Source: an uncultured Bacteroidales bacterium
GTDB taxonomy: Bacteria; Bacteroidota; Bacteroidia; Bacteroidales; Paludibacteraceae
DNA: 60,461 bases
NCBI GenBank assembly: GCA_944322025.1
Contig: CALUOH010000065.1
Coordinates: 1-60,461, forward strand
Reading direction: 5' to 3'
Shown: positions 35,301 through 44,597 of the stretch, one piece after another
Numbering within the stretch: the stretch's first letter is position 1
Layout: each line of letters starts with the position of its first letter
Made by a program: the position numbers and the translations under genes
The notes under the pieces: generated by a model
What the model was told of the DNA's origin: nothing
The model's database searches: none
The model's input: the letters and a program-made list of their open reading frames with translations, nothing else

Positions 35301-38300
35301 GTGAAGAGCTGAGAATTGTCAGTCACGAAGACCTCCCATTGCGAAGCAGCACCATTAATGGCATCCCATGTGACGACGGAAGAACCGTCACCCGTATGCT
35401 CGAACCTTATGTCAACCGGCTGTACACATTCGGACTTCTTAATGGAGATGTTGTCCAAAACGGCTGCCGGGGAGGGCTTGTTGCCCGTTATGTTGTTGTT
35501 TATCCAGATTATGACAAGGTTATAGAGTCCCTTTTCGGGGATTAGGAGGTTGACCTTGTTGTGTTTCCATATCTCATTGAGGTTAAGACGATAGTTCTGG
35601 GTGTGGTTCACAGGCTCAATACCTTCAAGCGGAATATACTGAGGATGTACACCTGCGGGAAGACCGCTGATGGTGAACGGAGAACCATAGCCGTAAGGGG
35701 TGATGTTCAGGTTGCCTGCCTCAATTTCTATGTTGGTCGGGAAAAGGCCAATCTTGAGGATATCCGTAGCACCTTCACCCCAACATTTCCAGTCGTATTC
35801 GACAGTGTAAGAACCCGGCTCCATCTCTACCGTGCGGTAGATGTATGAAGTGGATGCCTCAGTTACGATGTAGTGCGAGGAAGCACCGCCGTCGTCCGTC
35901 ACATAGAGACCAGCCTGCCCGTCCTTGAACTCGGCAGCACCAATGTGCCAATAGTTCATCTTGTCATTAGCGTACTCCCATTCGGCATTTGCGGGGTCGT
36001 CAGCCTCGAAGCCAGTGGAGAACGGGAACTGCGAAAGAGGAACGTTAGTGGTACGGACAGCGACAGGAGTGCTCCATCCGGAGTAACCGCTTTCGGCCTC
36101 AGGACAAGCGGAGCGCAGGTATATGTCATAGTCCGTGCGCGGGGTGAGACCCGAGAACGCGAACTGCTGAGCAGAGAGAGCTATCGGTTCGGCAGATGAG
36201 GGGTCGTCACCAGAGGGGACGCATACAGCCTGCCATGCCGAAGCAGAGCCAAGCTCACGGAAAGAGCCTTTTATCTCAGTGTCGGCCAAAGAGTCGACAG
36301 TGATGAAGTCAGGCATGGGGCAAGGTTCGTAGAGACCTATCTCCACTTCGTCGATATATGCACCACCATCAAAAACTTGTGTGCCAGAACTGTTTACGTT
36401 CAATTCCGGAGAAGAACAGAAGGCAACGTGTCCGCCTGCTGCCGACCAGTTTTCCGCCTTGAGCGGTATGATGTACTTTTCAAAGACATTGGATTTTACC
36501 AGAATGGTGTCGACAGGCACGAAAGAGTTGCTTATGGACTGTATGTCAGTTATGTCGCTCACGAGTCCAATTATCAGACTACGCTGGTCTTTTGCATTGC
36601 CCGCAAGATAGAAGGAGGCGTAGCAGTCTGTGAGGTCGTCCACTTCCAACATCGGAGATACGAGGTAGGAGAGTGTAGGCCCGTTGGAACCAGCGTAGAT
36701 AAAAGCAGATTTACCTTTGTACGCTACTGTCTCCAAGCTCGGATAGTCAGTGGTGTTGCGGGTATAAAAAGAGTTCCAGCAAGCGGGTCTTTCTCCAAAT
36801 CCACTTAACTGATTGCTGTCGAAGTTGTCATAGAAGGGCAGCGCGTGCGAGGCCATACATTCTGTGCTGAATCTCAGCGGAGCAGACCAGACACTTTCGC
36901 CGCAACCGGACTTCACATAGACGAAGTATGTGGTTCTGGCGTTAAGGCCAGTAATCTCAGCTTCGGTGGTCTTAATGTCGTCAGCGACGAGAGTGCCCGC
37001 ACCTCCGTCAAGTTCTTCCGCTGTCAGTTGCTTATCGGAATAGACGACAGTGTATGGTGCAGAGCCGCCGCGCCAAGAGATTTTTGCGGAGTTCACGGTT
37101 GTTTCCGTGATGTTCAAATCGACGGGGGAGGCGCATTCGCCTACAATGTCGAAGCGGAGGTCATCAATGAAGAAGTAGTTGTCACCATCGTATTCGGATC
37201 TGAACATCACATATTTGCCACCCTCGGGGTCATCTGATTTATAGCGGTCGAAGCGAGCCCTGTATGGTTGTTCGTCGCCATAAGCATAGAGAGTGTCAAG
37301 AGGCACGAATGACGAGAGGTTGTACGGAGAAGATGTTACGCCAACAACCAAAATACGACCGTATTTGTCAGGGTTGGAGTATTTTTCAGTTGCACTTCCC
37401 CAGAACGACACTTCTACGGTGCGTATGTCGTCCACTTCGAGCAGCGGAGATACGGCATAAGCGCCGTTGTACTTTTTGGTAGTGTAGAATTGGAGAGAGT
37501 TCTTGCCATTGTGTTTGTAGAGTTCGGAACGACACGGGATATATATTTTTTCTCCCTCCGCAGGATTGGACAAAGAACTGTTACCGAAGGTCCAGCAGTC
37601 GAAATATGTCCCCTCACCCGGTTCAAAATCCTGTAAACTTTGGTCACCGAGAGCGAGCGGGGTACAAGGCGTGCGGAACTCACCGGGCTTGAACGGCCAA
37701 GCGGCTTTGTCTGTTTCGCTGCAAACTCCACGTACGTAGAAATAGTAGGAGGTGTTAGTATTTAATCCTTCATTGAGGATGTAAGGATTTTTGTCTACAT
37801 TTTGAGAGAATACGACACCGTCAGTTCCAACAATAGCGTTGTCAAGCTGCTGATATGAGAGCGGCTGAGTGCTTACTACCAAATCCCATGAGCCGGGATT
37901 ACCGTCTTTCCAAGCAAGTTCCACTGAGCTTGTCGTAAGATTCAGCGTAGTTAAAGAATCAGCTTTCCGACAACGTATCGGTTCTATGACAACGGAGTCA
38001 ATGTTTACCGCGACTAATGAAGAGTCGGGCTTGATATGGAAAGCGATGTATTTACCATTTCCCTTGTATCGGTCGAAAGGTACAACTATTTCGTGGAATT
38101 CCCCGATTTTTTCCGGCTTGACAGTGGTGTACTTTTCGAAAGAGGAAATGTCATTAGGGTCTGTCATAACGCCAATTTCTACTGGTTCAGTCTGTGCCAA
38201 TACAGCATGTAGGGCGAAAGACATCTGTAACTTGTTTACATTGTCAATTTCCATTTCTGGAAAAGCAACATAAGTCTCTTGTGGAGAACTTTGGTTTTTT

Positions 38301-41044
38301 ATTTGGTTGGAAGCCTCCAAATGAAGAGAAGAATATCCGTTGTAGGAGTATTGGCGGTTATTAATGTATGGGAAAAATCTATTGTTGAACTGCTCAATTT
38401 GTGTATATAGACAGGGTATGGCAAATTCAGGGTTATTAGCTCCCTTATGTTCATATCCATCGAAATTCATGTGATAAGGCAGTTTGTTTATGTCGGCACA
38501 CTGTGTTTTGAACCATTCGCCGGTAGACCAATCTCCCTCAACACCTCCGCATACAGGTTGGATATAGTAATAGTATCTGCGTTCCTGAGCCAATAGGTTT
38601 TCAATCTTAATAGGCAATTCCGTAACGTCGTTAGCAGAGAATGTGAACTGGAAGTCCGGGTTTTCAAGCTGACTGACAGAAAGTGTGTCGGTAAAAAGCC
38701 TAATGTTGTACGCATCAGCTGTCTTTTCCCAGTTGAGTTCTACAGTGTTAGTAGACGATGTTACACTTACATCATAAGGTTCGCGGCATGCTGGAATCTT
38801 TTCGAGTGTAAGGTCATCAATGCTCAAATATGATATGACATAGGAGTATCCATCTGCGGGAATAAGATGTGGATTTACACTGATGTCTCCGATTAATGCG
38901 AGAAAACGTCCGTCCAAGTTTTCCGGATATTTGTCAAACTCAACGGTATGCAGTGCGTATCTACTTTCGGAGAGAATGGTATCAATTGGGTAGAACGTAC
39001 TTATGTCCGATGCATCTGACATGATACCAACCATTATGTTAGCGTAATTGTTTGTAGAACCTGTATTGTAATACCAAAACTTTACCCTGTATTCGCGTAT
39101 ATCTTCTATCTCAGGGAATATTGCAGCCACGCAAGAGTCGGCTTTTGACATGTTAATTTGTAGGGCATATTGTTTCGAGTGACTATTACCTTGAAGACTA
39201 TTACCTTGAATTATTCTAGGATAGTTATTTTCAAATATGGTCAGGACACCGTTGACCATCTTATTTTGTAGCCCATCCGGATAGGGCATGTTATTATAGA
39301 ATGTCGAAGGGTCGTTTTCATTTATTTCAAAGTCGAACGACATGCTTTCCGCTGTTATTTTTTCCGGCATGCGGCGGTGTATGCCGACAGACCAAGGGCT
39401 TTTATTGTCGCCATTGACATTGCGTACATATACGTAGTATTCGCTCCAAGGAGTGAGACCGGAGACAGTGTATGGCTTGTCTGTGGGTACACCCTTAATG
39501 ACTTTGACCGTGTCAACCTCCTCAACAGGTTCGGGAGATGGATAGGTATATGTTTTAGTCAATACAATATCGGCAGAAGGTGCGCCGAATGCATCCCATG
39601 AGATTTCAAGTTCAGTGGCGGAGGGCACTTTTACCTTTACATTAGCAGGTGTTTTGCATCCGCTTATATTTTCAACCCTGAAATTATCAATATATATTAT
39701 ATTCCCTTGATCGAAATCAGAAGCAAGAGCAATGTATTTCCCATTTCCAAAGTATTTTTCCAATGATATAGAGAATGTGTAGTATTCTTTCATGACCGAA
39801 CATTCAAATGTATCAACAGGGACAAAAGTCTCGAAGGAGTTCGGGTCAGTCATTACTCCGAGTGTTATTTCGTTTATGTTACCAGTAGGTGTAGGGTTAA
39901 ATGTACGTGCTTCGAATGTAACATAAGCATCTTGAATGTTTTCTATGTCAATTATAGGGGTAGCAGCATAAGACCATTGCCCAGCGGTGATGGCATGGGT
40001 TTCATCGTTTTCAGAGAAACAGAGGGCAGTTGATGCATCGCGGGAATACATGTGCCAATTTGTAGATATAGTTTTGGTGTTGATGAAAGGCGACTGCTCC
40101 CCTGTGGATGTGCCGCAAATCCAATGCTCCGGATAGTTGTTGATGGATGCCTGATAGGGCATGTTGAAGTCTTCGTAGAAAGGGAGGCTGACTTTGTATG
40201 TAGTACTGAAAGAGAATACGTCAGACCATTCGCTATTACCGTTTGTGCATACGGACTGTATGTATGCGAAGTATTTGGTGCCAGGCGTAAGTCCCTCAAC
40301 AGACATGTTGATATCCGTACCAGGAAGGAGGGTGTCGATGATAAGGCCGTCAGGTTTTCCGGGGGCAGCGAGCTGTTCTGGTGTGAGTTCCTTTGTGCTG
40401 ACCTTCACCTTTATCTTAAGCGCCTCGAAACCGGCGTACCAGTTGAGCGTGCAGGAGACATCGGTCGGGGAGCTGATGCTGATGTTCGACGGCTGCTCAC
40501 AGCGCGGGGACGGGCGCACGGAGATGGCGTCAATGTCTATGCCTCCGCCCATGTTGTCAGAGCCATCGAATGCTATCTGAAATGTGGCTGAGGGGTTGTT
40601 TATCATGATGGTGTCCATGCGCCAGTCATCGATGACATTGGGGAAGCTGGCAAGCTCGTTCCACTGGCGGTCAGGCGCAGTGCGGTAGAGCAGACGAAGC
40701 GTGTCAAAGTCGCCAGTGCGCTGAGGCTGTTTGTGTGCGAATATGACGACAGGCGTAGGCACGGACGTGATGTCCATCTGCGGAGATATGAGCAGAGAGC
40801 GATAGTTCTGCTGAAGTGTGGTGGGGTTTTTCAGGGTGATGTGGTGAGAACCCTCGAAGGAGTTGTCACTGACAATAGTCCAGTCCTGAGAGCCACGTTC
40901 GTGGAGAATTTCCCAACCAGATGGGATTTTACCGTCTTCAAAACCGACATCAAGGACGCTCTGCGAGTTTCCTTGTGCCAGAAGACCGATGGGTGCAAGC
41001 ATCAAGGATGCAAGCATCGCGAATTTTGAGATTAAAGTCTTCAT
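32363..41044 (-). CDS. Giant T9SS-secreted adhesin with alternating jelly-roll and Fn3 modules
   Basis: This 2893-residue protein has a signal peptide (about 1-23) and a T9SS type A sorting domain (about 2805-2893, beginning near LMLTPNPVRVNESV). Between them is a long array of about 230-270-residue units. Each has a cleaved-adhesin/MAM-like jelly roll that opens with LPF-x-(E/D)-(D/N)F, then an Fn3 domain with the pattern C-x-x-P-x-(N/D/S)-(I/V), L-x-W and Y-x-x-YV(R/K)-x3-G. Residues about 2475-2798 hold four or five shorter units with C-x-G-x3-(Y/F) and GCDS or CDCDS, which also occur in the two paralogues upstream. Its middle part is more AT-rich than its ends. It is probably a surface adhesin; the binding partner is unknown. 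Confidence 0.88.
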   Translation of the reverse strand: MKTLISKFAMLASLMLAPIGLLAQGNSQSVLDVGFEDGKIPSGWEILHERGSQDWTIVSDNSFEGSHHITLKNPTTLQQNYRSLLISPQMDITSVPTPVVIFAHKQPQRTGDFDTLRLLYRTAPDRQWNELASFPNVIDDWRMDTIMINNPSATFQIAFDGSDNMGGGIDIDAISVRPSPRCEQPSNISISSPTDVSCTLNWYAGFEALKIKVKVSTKELTPEQLAAPGKPDGLIIDTLLPGTDINMSVEGLTPGTKYFAYIQSVCTNGNSEWSDVFSFSTTYKVSLPFYEDFNMPYQASINNYPEHWICGTSTGEQSPFINTKTISTNWHMYSRDASTALCFSENDETHAITAGQWSYAATPIIDIENIQDAYVTFEARTFNPTPTGNINEITLGVMTDPNSFETFVPVDTFECSVMKEYYTFSISLEKYFGNGKYIALASDFDQGNIIYIDNFRVENISGCKTPANVKVKVPSATELEISWDAFGAPSADIVLTKTYTYPSPEPVEEVDTVKVIKGVPTDKPYTVSGLTPWSEYYVYVRNVNGDNKSPWSVGIHRRMPEKITAESMSFDFEINENDPSTFYNNMPYPDGLQNKMVNGVLTIFENNYPRIIQGNSLQGNSHSKQYALQINMSKADSCVAAIFPEIEDIREYRVKFWYYNTGSTNNYANIMVGIMSDASDISTFYPIDTILSESRYALHTVEFDKYPENLDGRFLALIGDISVNPHLIPADGYSYVISYLSIDDLTLEKIPACREPYDVSVTSSTNTVELNWEKTADAYNIRLFTDTLSVSQLENPDFQFTFSANDVTELPIKIENLLAQERRYYYYIQPVCGGVEGDWSTGEWFKTQCADINKLPYHMNFDGYEHKGANNPEFAIPCLYTQIEQFNNRFFPYINNRQYSYNGYSSLHLEASNQIKNQSSPQETYVAFPEMEIDNVNKLQMSFALHAVLAQTEPVEIGVMTDPNDISSFEKYTTVKPEKIGEFHEIVVPFDRYKGNGKYIAFHIKPDSSLVAVNIDSVVIEPIRCRKADSLTTLNLTTSSVELAWKDGNPGSWDLVVSTQPLSYQQLDNAIVGTDGVVFSQNVDKNPYILNEGLNTNTSYYFYVRGVCSETDKAAWPFKPGEFRTPCTPLALGDQSLQDFEPGEGTYFDCWTFGNSSLSNPAEGEKIYIPCRSELYKHNGKNSLQFYTTKKYNGAYAVSPLLEVDDIRTVEVSFWGSATEKYSNPDKYGRILVVGVTSSPYNLSSFVPLDTLYAYGDEQPYRARFDRYKSDDPEGGKYVMFRSEYDGDNYFFIDDLRFDIVGECASPVDLNITETTVNSAKISWRGGSAPYTVVYSDKQLTAEELDGGAGTLVADDIKTTEAEITGLNARTTYFVYVKSGCGESVWSAPLRFSTECMASHALPFYDNFDSNQLSGFGERPACWNSFYTRNTTDYPSLETVAYKGKSAFIYAGSNGPTLSYLVSPMLEVDDLTDCYASFYLAGNAKDQRSLIIGLVSDITDIQSISNSFVPVDTILVKSNVFEKYIIPLKAENWSAAGGHVAFCSSPELNVNSSGTQVFDGGAYIDEVEIGLYEPCPMPDFITVDSLADTEIKGSFRELGSASAWQAVCVPSGDDPSSAEPIALSAQQFAFSGLTPRTDYDIYLRSACPEAESGYSGWSTPVAVRTTNVPLSQFPFSTGFEADDPANAEWEYANDKMNYWHIGAAEFKDGQAGLYVTDDGGASSHYIVTEASTSYIYRTVEMEPGSYTVEYDWKCWGEGATDILKIGLFPTNIEIEAGNLNITPYGYGSPFTISGLPAGVHPQYIPLEGIEPVNHTQNYRLNLNEIWKHNKVNLLIPEKGLYNLVIIWINNNITGNKPSPAAVLDNISIKKSECVQPVDIRFEHTGDGSSVVTWDAINGAASQWEVFVTDNSQLFTPDESAAGDTLFIDTVSETRCSLPDIDEWALSYVFVRSLCSDGEYSPWSDKTTLRTECAVKPLGTLFDFDSPDDVITEISGQYSKHAKCFTTGNINSTNINRDQQYYPNVYSNNPRFNDVFARSGENALLFTYNTLTMAGGYIALPVFDTESLAGMQLSFWMRPVSHSSSTGILTTYNSVGNDYARKLTIGSMTDPNDFSTFKEIEVVAYPYSSQDINATTGIADDPAGTDWWRHYSIILPEDCGRYIVFYNSPDYGKTKNTMYVDDILVAPVADCAAPVSVSVDNIGSSSAELAFVHADAVGNGWELQIASKNDMSDIVLTDTLTSDDVYPVSGLAPKTQYCLRMLHLCSDTEASDWTNVVTFRTSEEVPFYEQFDKVVYIPDGWLRSISCTPSMLFAGTHTLSYVDETQAGWDRDHDAGNEFAELNTNTIMNQYLITPSIYLGNGDNMTLTFDLSVTAANSYLPADTGLMNSNKVRFVVLVSDDAGQTWKRENAMVWDNTADADHPFSSLSGEPQMMTVDMSAHKGKAVQVAFYAGNERGLYNETKYIGWVRLDNVRLNSMTTVNLTDDICETNSYDNYGFSRHYSELALGPNQMSRFALSAGGSDPDTLYNLTLNVNSLSRTYLVDSVCAGDTYNKYNFSTDIGGIQKQKFSFGGGRCDSVVYLDLKVIPIPTSTETMTICQGQHYEWNGRQLDRSGVYTDTLQATSCDCDSIATLLLTVTDAEVTPLEEAVCHDSSYDFAGQTLTESGTYRDTVIDATGCISITELTLTVLPDYRRSYTAYFCEGTEYSDENFIGVYEEGTYTNPLTSTLGGCDSTVTMTLIALSGDTSRVTETITVDQLPYTINGTDITYDAGTQPGTYVDTVTVSIDGCSEVLIHTLIVEKPSTLLDIPETATLMLTPNPVRVNESVMVHLGLTPAGREGLTVQVYSSTGALLQQFTPAGQPVTIDGLNTVGIYIVRITDGTGKVYTGKVIVR

Positions 41045-41085
41045 AGTGATTAAAAATTATAGAATTAGTAAATGTGTATGTTTTG

Positions 41086-44000
41086 TTATTGTACTATTAT
41101 CTTGTGATATACAGGGGAGTTGCCGTCGCCAGAGATATGCAGGAGATAGACTCCTGGGACGGACGGTACGGTTATTTCCGGATTATCCACGTCAATGGGG
41201 GCAGTGAGGCAGAGCGCACCGGCTGCGTTGTAGAGGCGCGCAGTGGCGCGGCCAGTGACTCCGGCTATGCGGAGCGGCGCACCGGCGGTGACGACAGTCT
41301 GCACAGGGTACTGGCTCTTGTCGGCATGAGTGGACAGCAGGACCGGGCATGTGGGGATGGATATGCCATCGTCAGCGCGAGTCAGTACCGCGTGGTATAC
41401 GTCGGTGGTGTCAAAGGCGGCTGTCTCGCCGAGGTAGAGGTATGAGCCTGTCTCGCCAGTGAGAGGTTCACCGTTTCTGTACCACTGGAATGCGGAGAAG
41501 GTATAGCCGCCGTTGTATCCACTATTGGTTACGGCGAGTACGTTGTTCCATTTCTGACGAATGATGCTACGGGCGTAGTCGACCTCGAGTGAGAGGGGGA
41601 AGGAGATGTCGGCGCAGATGGCATCCTTGAATGTGAGCGTCAGGGCGTAGTAGTCAGGGCGAACGGAGTCGGGGAGCGTGAGGCTGACACAGGTGTCGGA
41701 GTTGACGGCAGTACTGTCGTTAAGGAATCCGGCATCGAGAGCTTTCTGTCCGTAGCGGACTACGTAGTCGGTTAGGAATCCGCTGTTGAGGGTGAATGGA
41801 ACCGGGATGATGGAGTCGTCGGCACAGACCACTATCGGAGCGGCGGTGTCGACTGAGAGGTCGAGACATTCGCGGTCGATGAAGGCCTCGACTGTGTCAC
41901 TGGGGCAGCCCCATCTGTTGAACACTACTATCTTATATGTTCCGCCGGGGAGGTCAGTGAGCGGAGCTCCCATCTCGTCGTTTACGGAGTATGTGTAGTC
42001 ATCGGGGGCGTTGTTGATGGTTATAGAGCCAGAGCGCGGCCTGTCCTGCTCGGGAGTGGTCTGTATGTCGAACGTCACTTTATCGAGAACGTGGAGGTTG
42101 AGGAGTACAACGCTGTCACATCCTCCGGCGGAGGTGAGGCGGACTACCCTGTCGGTCTGCGGTTCGGTAAAGGGGAATTGACCGACCCAAAGGGTATCGC
42201 CAAAGCAGATGGTGTCAGTCAACGGCGTATCCTCAATCCTTGGTAGGACGGTGAGGAAGAGGGTGGTCACGCTGTCACATCCGGCGATGTTCGATGCGGA
42301 GTCAACCACGGTGTCGCTTCGGAAGAGAGTCTGTCCGCCGAAGTTTACGAAGTCTCCGGGGCAGATGGTTTTGCGGATGGTGTCAGGCGCGGAGAGGATG
42401 GAGGGGACAGTCACGGAGCCGGGGATGCTGTCGAAGCACTCTCCGCCAGAGATTTCGGTCTTTATGGAGAAATTCAGTGTACCGCCTTCGGGAGGAAATA
42501 TGTACATGGGGTCGTTTTCGGCACGGACATCGTTGTCGCTGAAGTACCAAGTGGTGGTCTCGCAAGGTTCGTCGGTGTGGACAACGTTGTCATTATCATC
42601 GAGAGTGGTGACGTGGCTCAGGTTGCGGAAGCGTACGATGTTCTGGCAGTTGGAAGGCTGCCATTCGTATGAGTATTCGGCATAGGCTTCGCGAGGAGAG
42701 GCCACAGTGGATAGTGTGAATGAGCAGTCATGGTTCTCCTTGAGCATACACTTGCAGAAGTATGTACGTGTGTCAGACGCGTCAAGGGTATAGGTCTGTT
42801 CAGTAGAGAGGACAGTATTTGGGTCATCGGAGGATGTCCATTCGTAATCGAATCCGTCCGGGGCTTTGATGTCTGTGGTGGGAGACGCTCCGCAGCTGAT
42901 GTTCTGTATCTTGCCGGAGGTGCATCCGAGGGTGAAGTATGCGTATCCGAAGTGTCCTCCCCATTTACAATCACCAGTTTCAAGACGTATAGTCATGGTC
43001 TGCCCATCGTATTGGGCGAGATTAAGCCCGATGGTAGTCCAGTCTTTCCACATGATGACGCTGCCTGAGTTTACGCCTTTCTCCATATGCCAGCCTTCGC
43101 GGTTTCGGTCGGCGTAGAATTCTATATGTCCACAGTCTGGGTCTATCTCAAAGCCATTTTCGTCGAGTACGGTGAGGTTGAAATATGGTTTGTCCTGCTC
43201 AGGGTGACCGTCCGGGTCTTCGAATACGATGGCGTATTTCATGAGAAGAATTGCAGCGGAGGCAGAGTCGACTGTATATTTGAATTCGATGCGCTCGGCC
43301 TCGCCTTGGATGTACCAATTACCGAGACGAACAGATGCAAACTCGCCTTCGGGAATTGTACGGAGTTTGTTGCCTGTGCGGGGGTCGTAGAGGTCTTTTG
43401 CCCAGTTGACTGTATGGCGGCTAAACTTCTCATTAGGACCGAGGTCAACAACTCCTTTATAGAAAGAGGCAGGTTCTCCAGCGATGCCGGTGTAGCACGT
43501 CACAGAGGGGTCAGTGAGGTCAACGTAGTTAATACAATGGTTTTCGGGGCAGAATACGAGCTGCGCGTTTTTCGTGGCGTAGGCACTGTATGAGATTTCG
43601 CCTGTTGAAGGGTTAGAGCAGATGCCGCGTACGCGGAAGTCATATACTCCTTCGGGTATGCCTGTGAGGAGGTAGTTTTTGCTGCGTATGTTGCTGATGG
43701 TACGCCAAGACGGGTCGCCGTTGGGTTTGTATTCGATGGTGTATTCTTCGGAGACACCCTGCCAAGAGAGTGCAATGGAGTCACAGCGGGCATTGACCTG
43801 CAAGTCCCAAGGCTTGCGGCAGTCAGTGGATGTAATCTGTACGTTGTCGATGCAGGCGGCAAGGGGATTGACGATGGTTGTGTCGGTATTGGCATTGACC
43901 CATACGAAAGCGAGCTCCATGGTGCGCCCACCTACAACGTTGAATGTGAAAGAGGCAGTGGTCCAGTCGCTTGTGCCGACGAGGCATGTAGCGGTGGAGC

Positions 44001-44469
44001 CGTCGGGGAGGGTTACAGGTCTCCATGTCTGACGTACCCATTGAGGTATGGCCGAGGAGGTGGGGTCAGAGTCAGGGGTAATGGATGCCGGAGAGTACAT
44101 GCAGACATAGAGTCCGCTGTTGCGCTGCGCAAGGTTGCGCCAGTCGAACGAGACTTCATAGCCGCCGTCAGGGATAGTGAAAGTGCGGGTTACGGCGGTT
44201 ACGTTCTGGGTAGCACCGTAGATAGGGTCGAGACCGCCGTTGGAGGAGATGTAGAGAGAGCGAGTGCCTTCGTTGAAGGCCGCGCTGCCGATGTGCCAGA
44301 GGTCGTTGCACTGAGAGCCGCGTCCGACATTGAGCGTCCATAGGGCGTTTTCGGCGGCATCCTCGAAGCTGCAATAGTAGGGAGGCGTGATGTGTATGTT
44401 CTGCCCAAGCGCGGCACAGAGAGGTGCGAGGAGAAGGAGAAGTGCGATGGTGATGCGTCTTGTATCCAT
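41086..44469 (-). CDS. T9SS-secreted adhesin-like protein, paralogue of the next gene
   Basis: The 1127-residue product has a signal peptide (about 1-22), an N-terminal jelly roll opening with CSFEDAAENALWTLN, an Fn3 domain, and a conserved block with DPRTGNKLRTIPEGEFASVR near residue 360, which the 1025-residue neighbour shares almost word for word. A PKD-like domain follows, with WYFSDN instead of WDFGDG. Two short CDS-type repeats end in GCDSV, and a T9SS sorting domain closes the protein (about 1055-1127). It lies 41 bp upstream of the 2893-codon gene. Confidence 0.87.
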   Translation of the reverse strand: MDTRRITIALLLLLAPLCAALGQNIHITPPYYCSFEDAAENALWTLNVGRGSQCNDLWHIGSAAFNEGTRSLYISSNGGLDPIYGATQNVTAVTRTFTIPDGGYEVSFDWRNLAQRNSGLYVCMYSPASITPDSDPTSSAIPQWVRQTWRPVTLPDGSTATCLVGTSDWTTASFTFNVVGGRTMELAFVWVNANTDTTIVNPLAACIDNVQITSTDCRKPWDLQVNARCDSIALSWQGVSEEYTIEYKPNGDPSWRTISNIRSKNYLLTGIPEGVYDFRVRGICSNPSTGEISYSAYATKNAQLVFCPENHCINYVDLTDPSVTCYTGIAGEPASFYKGVVDLGPNEKFSRHTVNWAKDLYDPRTGNKLRTIPEGEFASVRLGNWYIQGEAERIEFKYTVDSASAAILLMKYAIVFEDPDGHPEQDKPYFNLTVLDENGFEIDPDCGHIEFYADRNREGWHMEKGVNSGSVIMWKDWTTIGLNLAQYDGQTMTIRLETGDCKWGGHFGYAYFTLGCTSGKIQNISCGASPTTDIKAPDGFDYEWTSSDDPNTVLSTEQTYTLDASDTRTYFCKCMLKENHDCSFTLSTVASPREAYAEYSYEWQPSNCQNIVRFRNLSHVTTLDDNDNVVHTDEPCETTTWYFSDNDVRAENDPMYIFPPEGGTLNFSIKTEISGGECFDSIPGSVTVPSILSAPDTIRKTICPGDFVNFGGQTLFRSDTVVDSASNIAGCDSVTTLFLTVLPRIEDTPLTDTICFGDTLWVGQFPFTEPQTDRVVRLTSAGGCDSVVLLNLHVLDKVTFDIQTTPEQDRPRSGSITINNAPDDYTYSVNDEMGAPLTDLPGGTYKIVVFNRWGCPSDTVEAFIDRECLDLSVDTAAPIVVCADDSIIPVPFTLNSGFLTDYVVRYGQKALDAGFLNDSTAVNSDTCVSLTLPDSVRPDYYALTLTFKDAICADISFPLSLEVDYARSIIRQKWNNVLAVTNSGYNGGYTFSAFQWYRNGEPLTGETGSYLYLGETAAFDTTDVYHAVLTRADDGISIPTCPVLLSTHADKSQYPVQTVVTAGAPLRIAGVTGRATARLYNAAGALCLTAPIDVDNPEITVPSVPGVYLLHISGDGNSPVYHKIIVQ

Positions 44470-44597
44470 GGCATTAATGTTTTTTAGTTCTGTGTTAAAG
44501 CCGATGGGCAGGTGATAGCTTGGTTGAGGGTCGGTTGAGCCCTGCTGAAAACCGGCTGCCGAGGGGCTTTAACAGTAGTGAATTATTATGATGCTGT

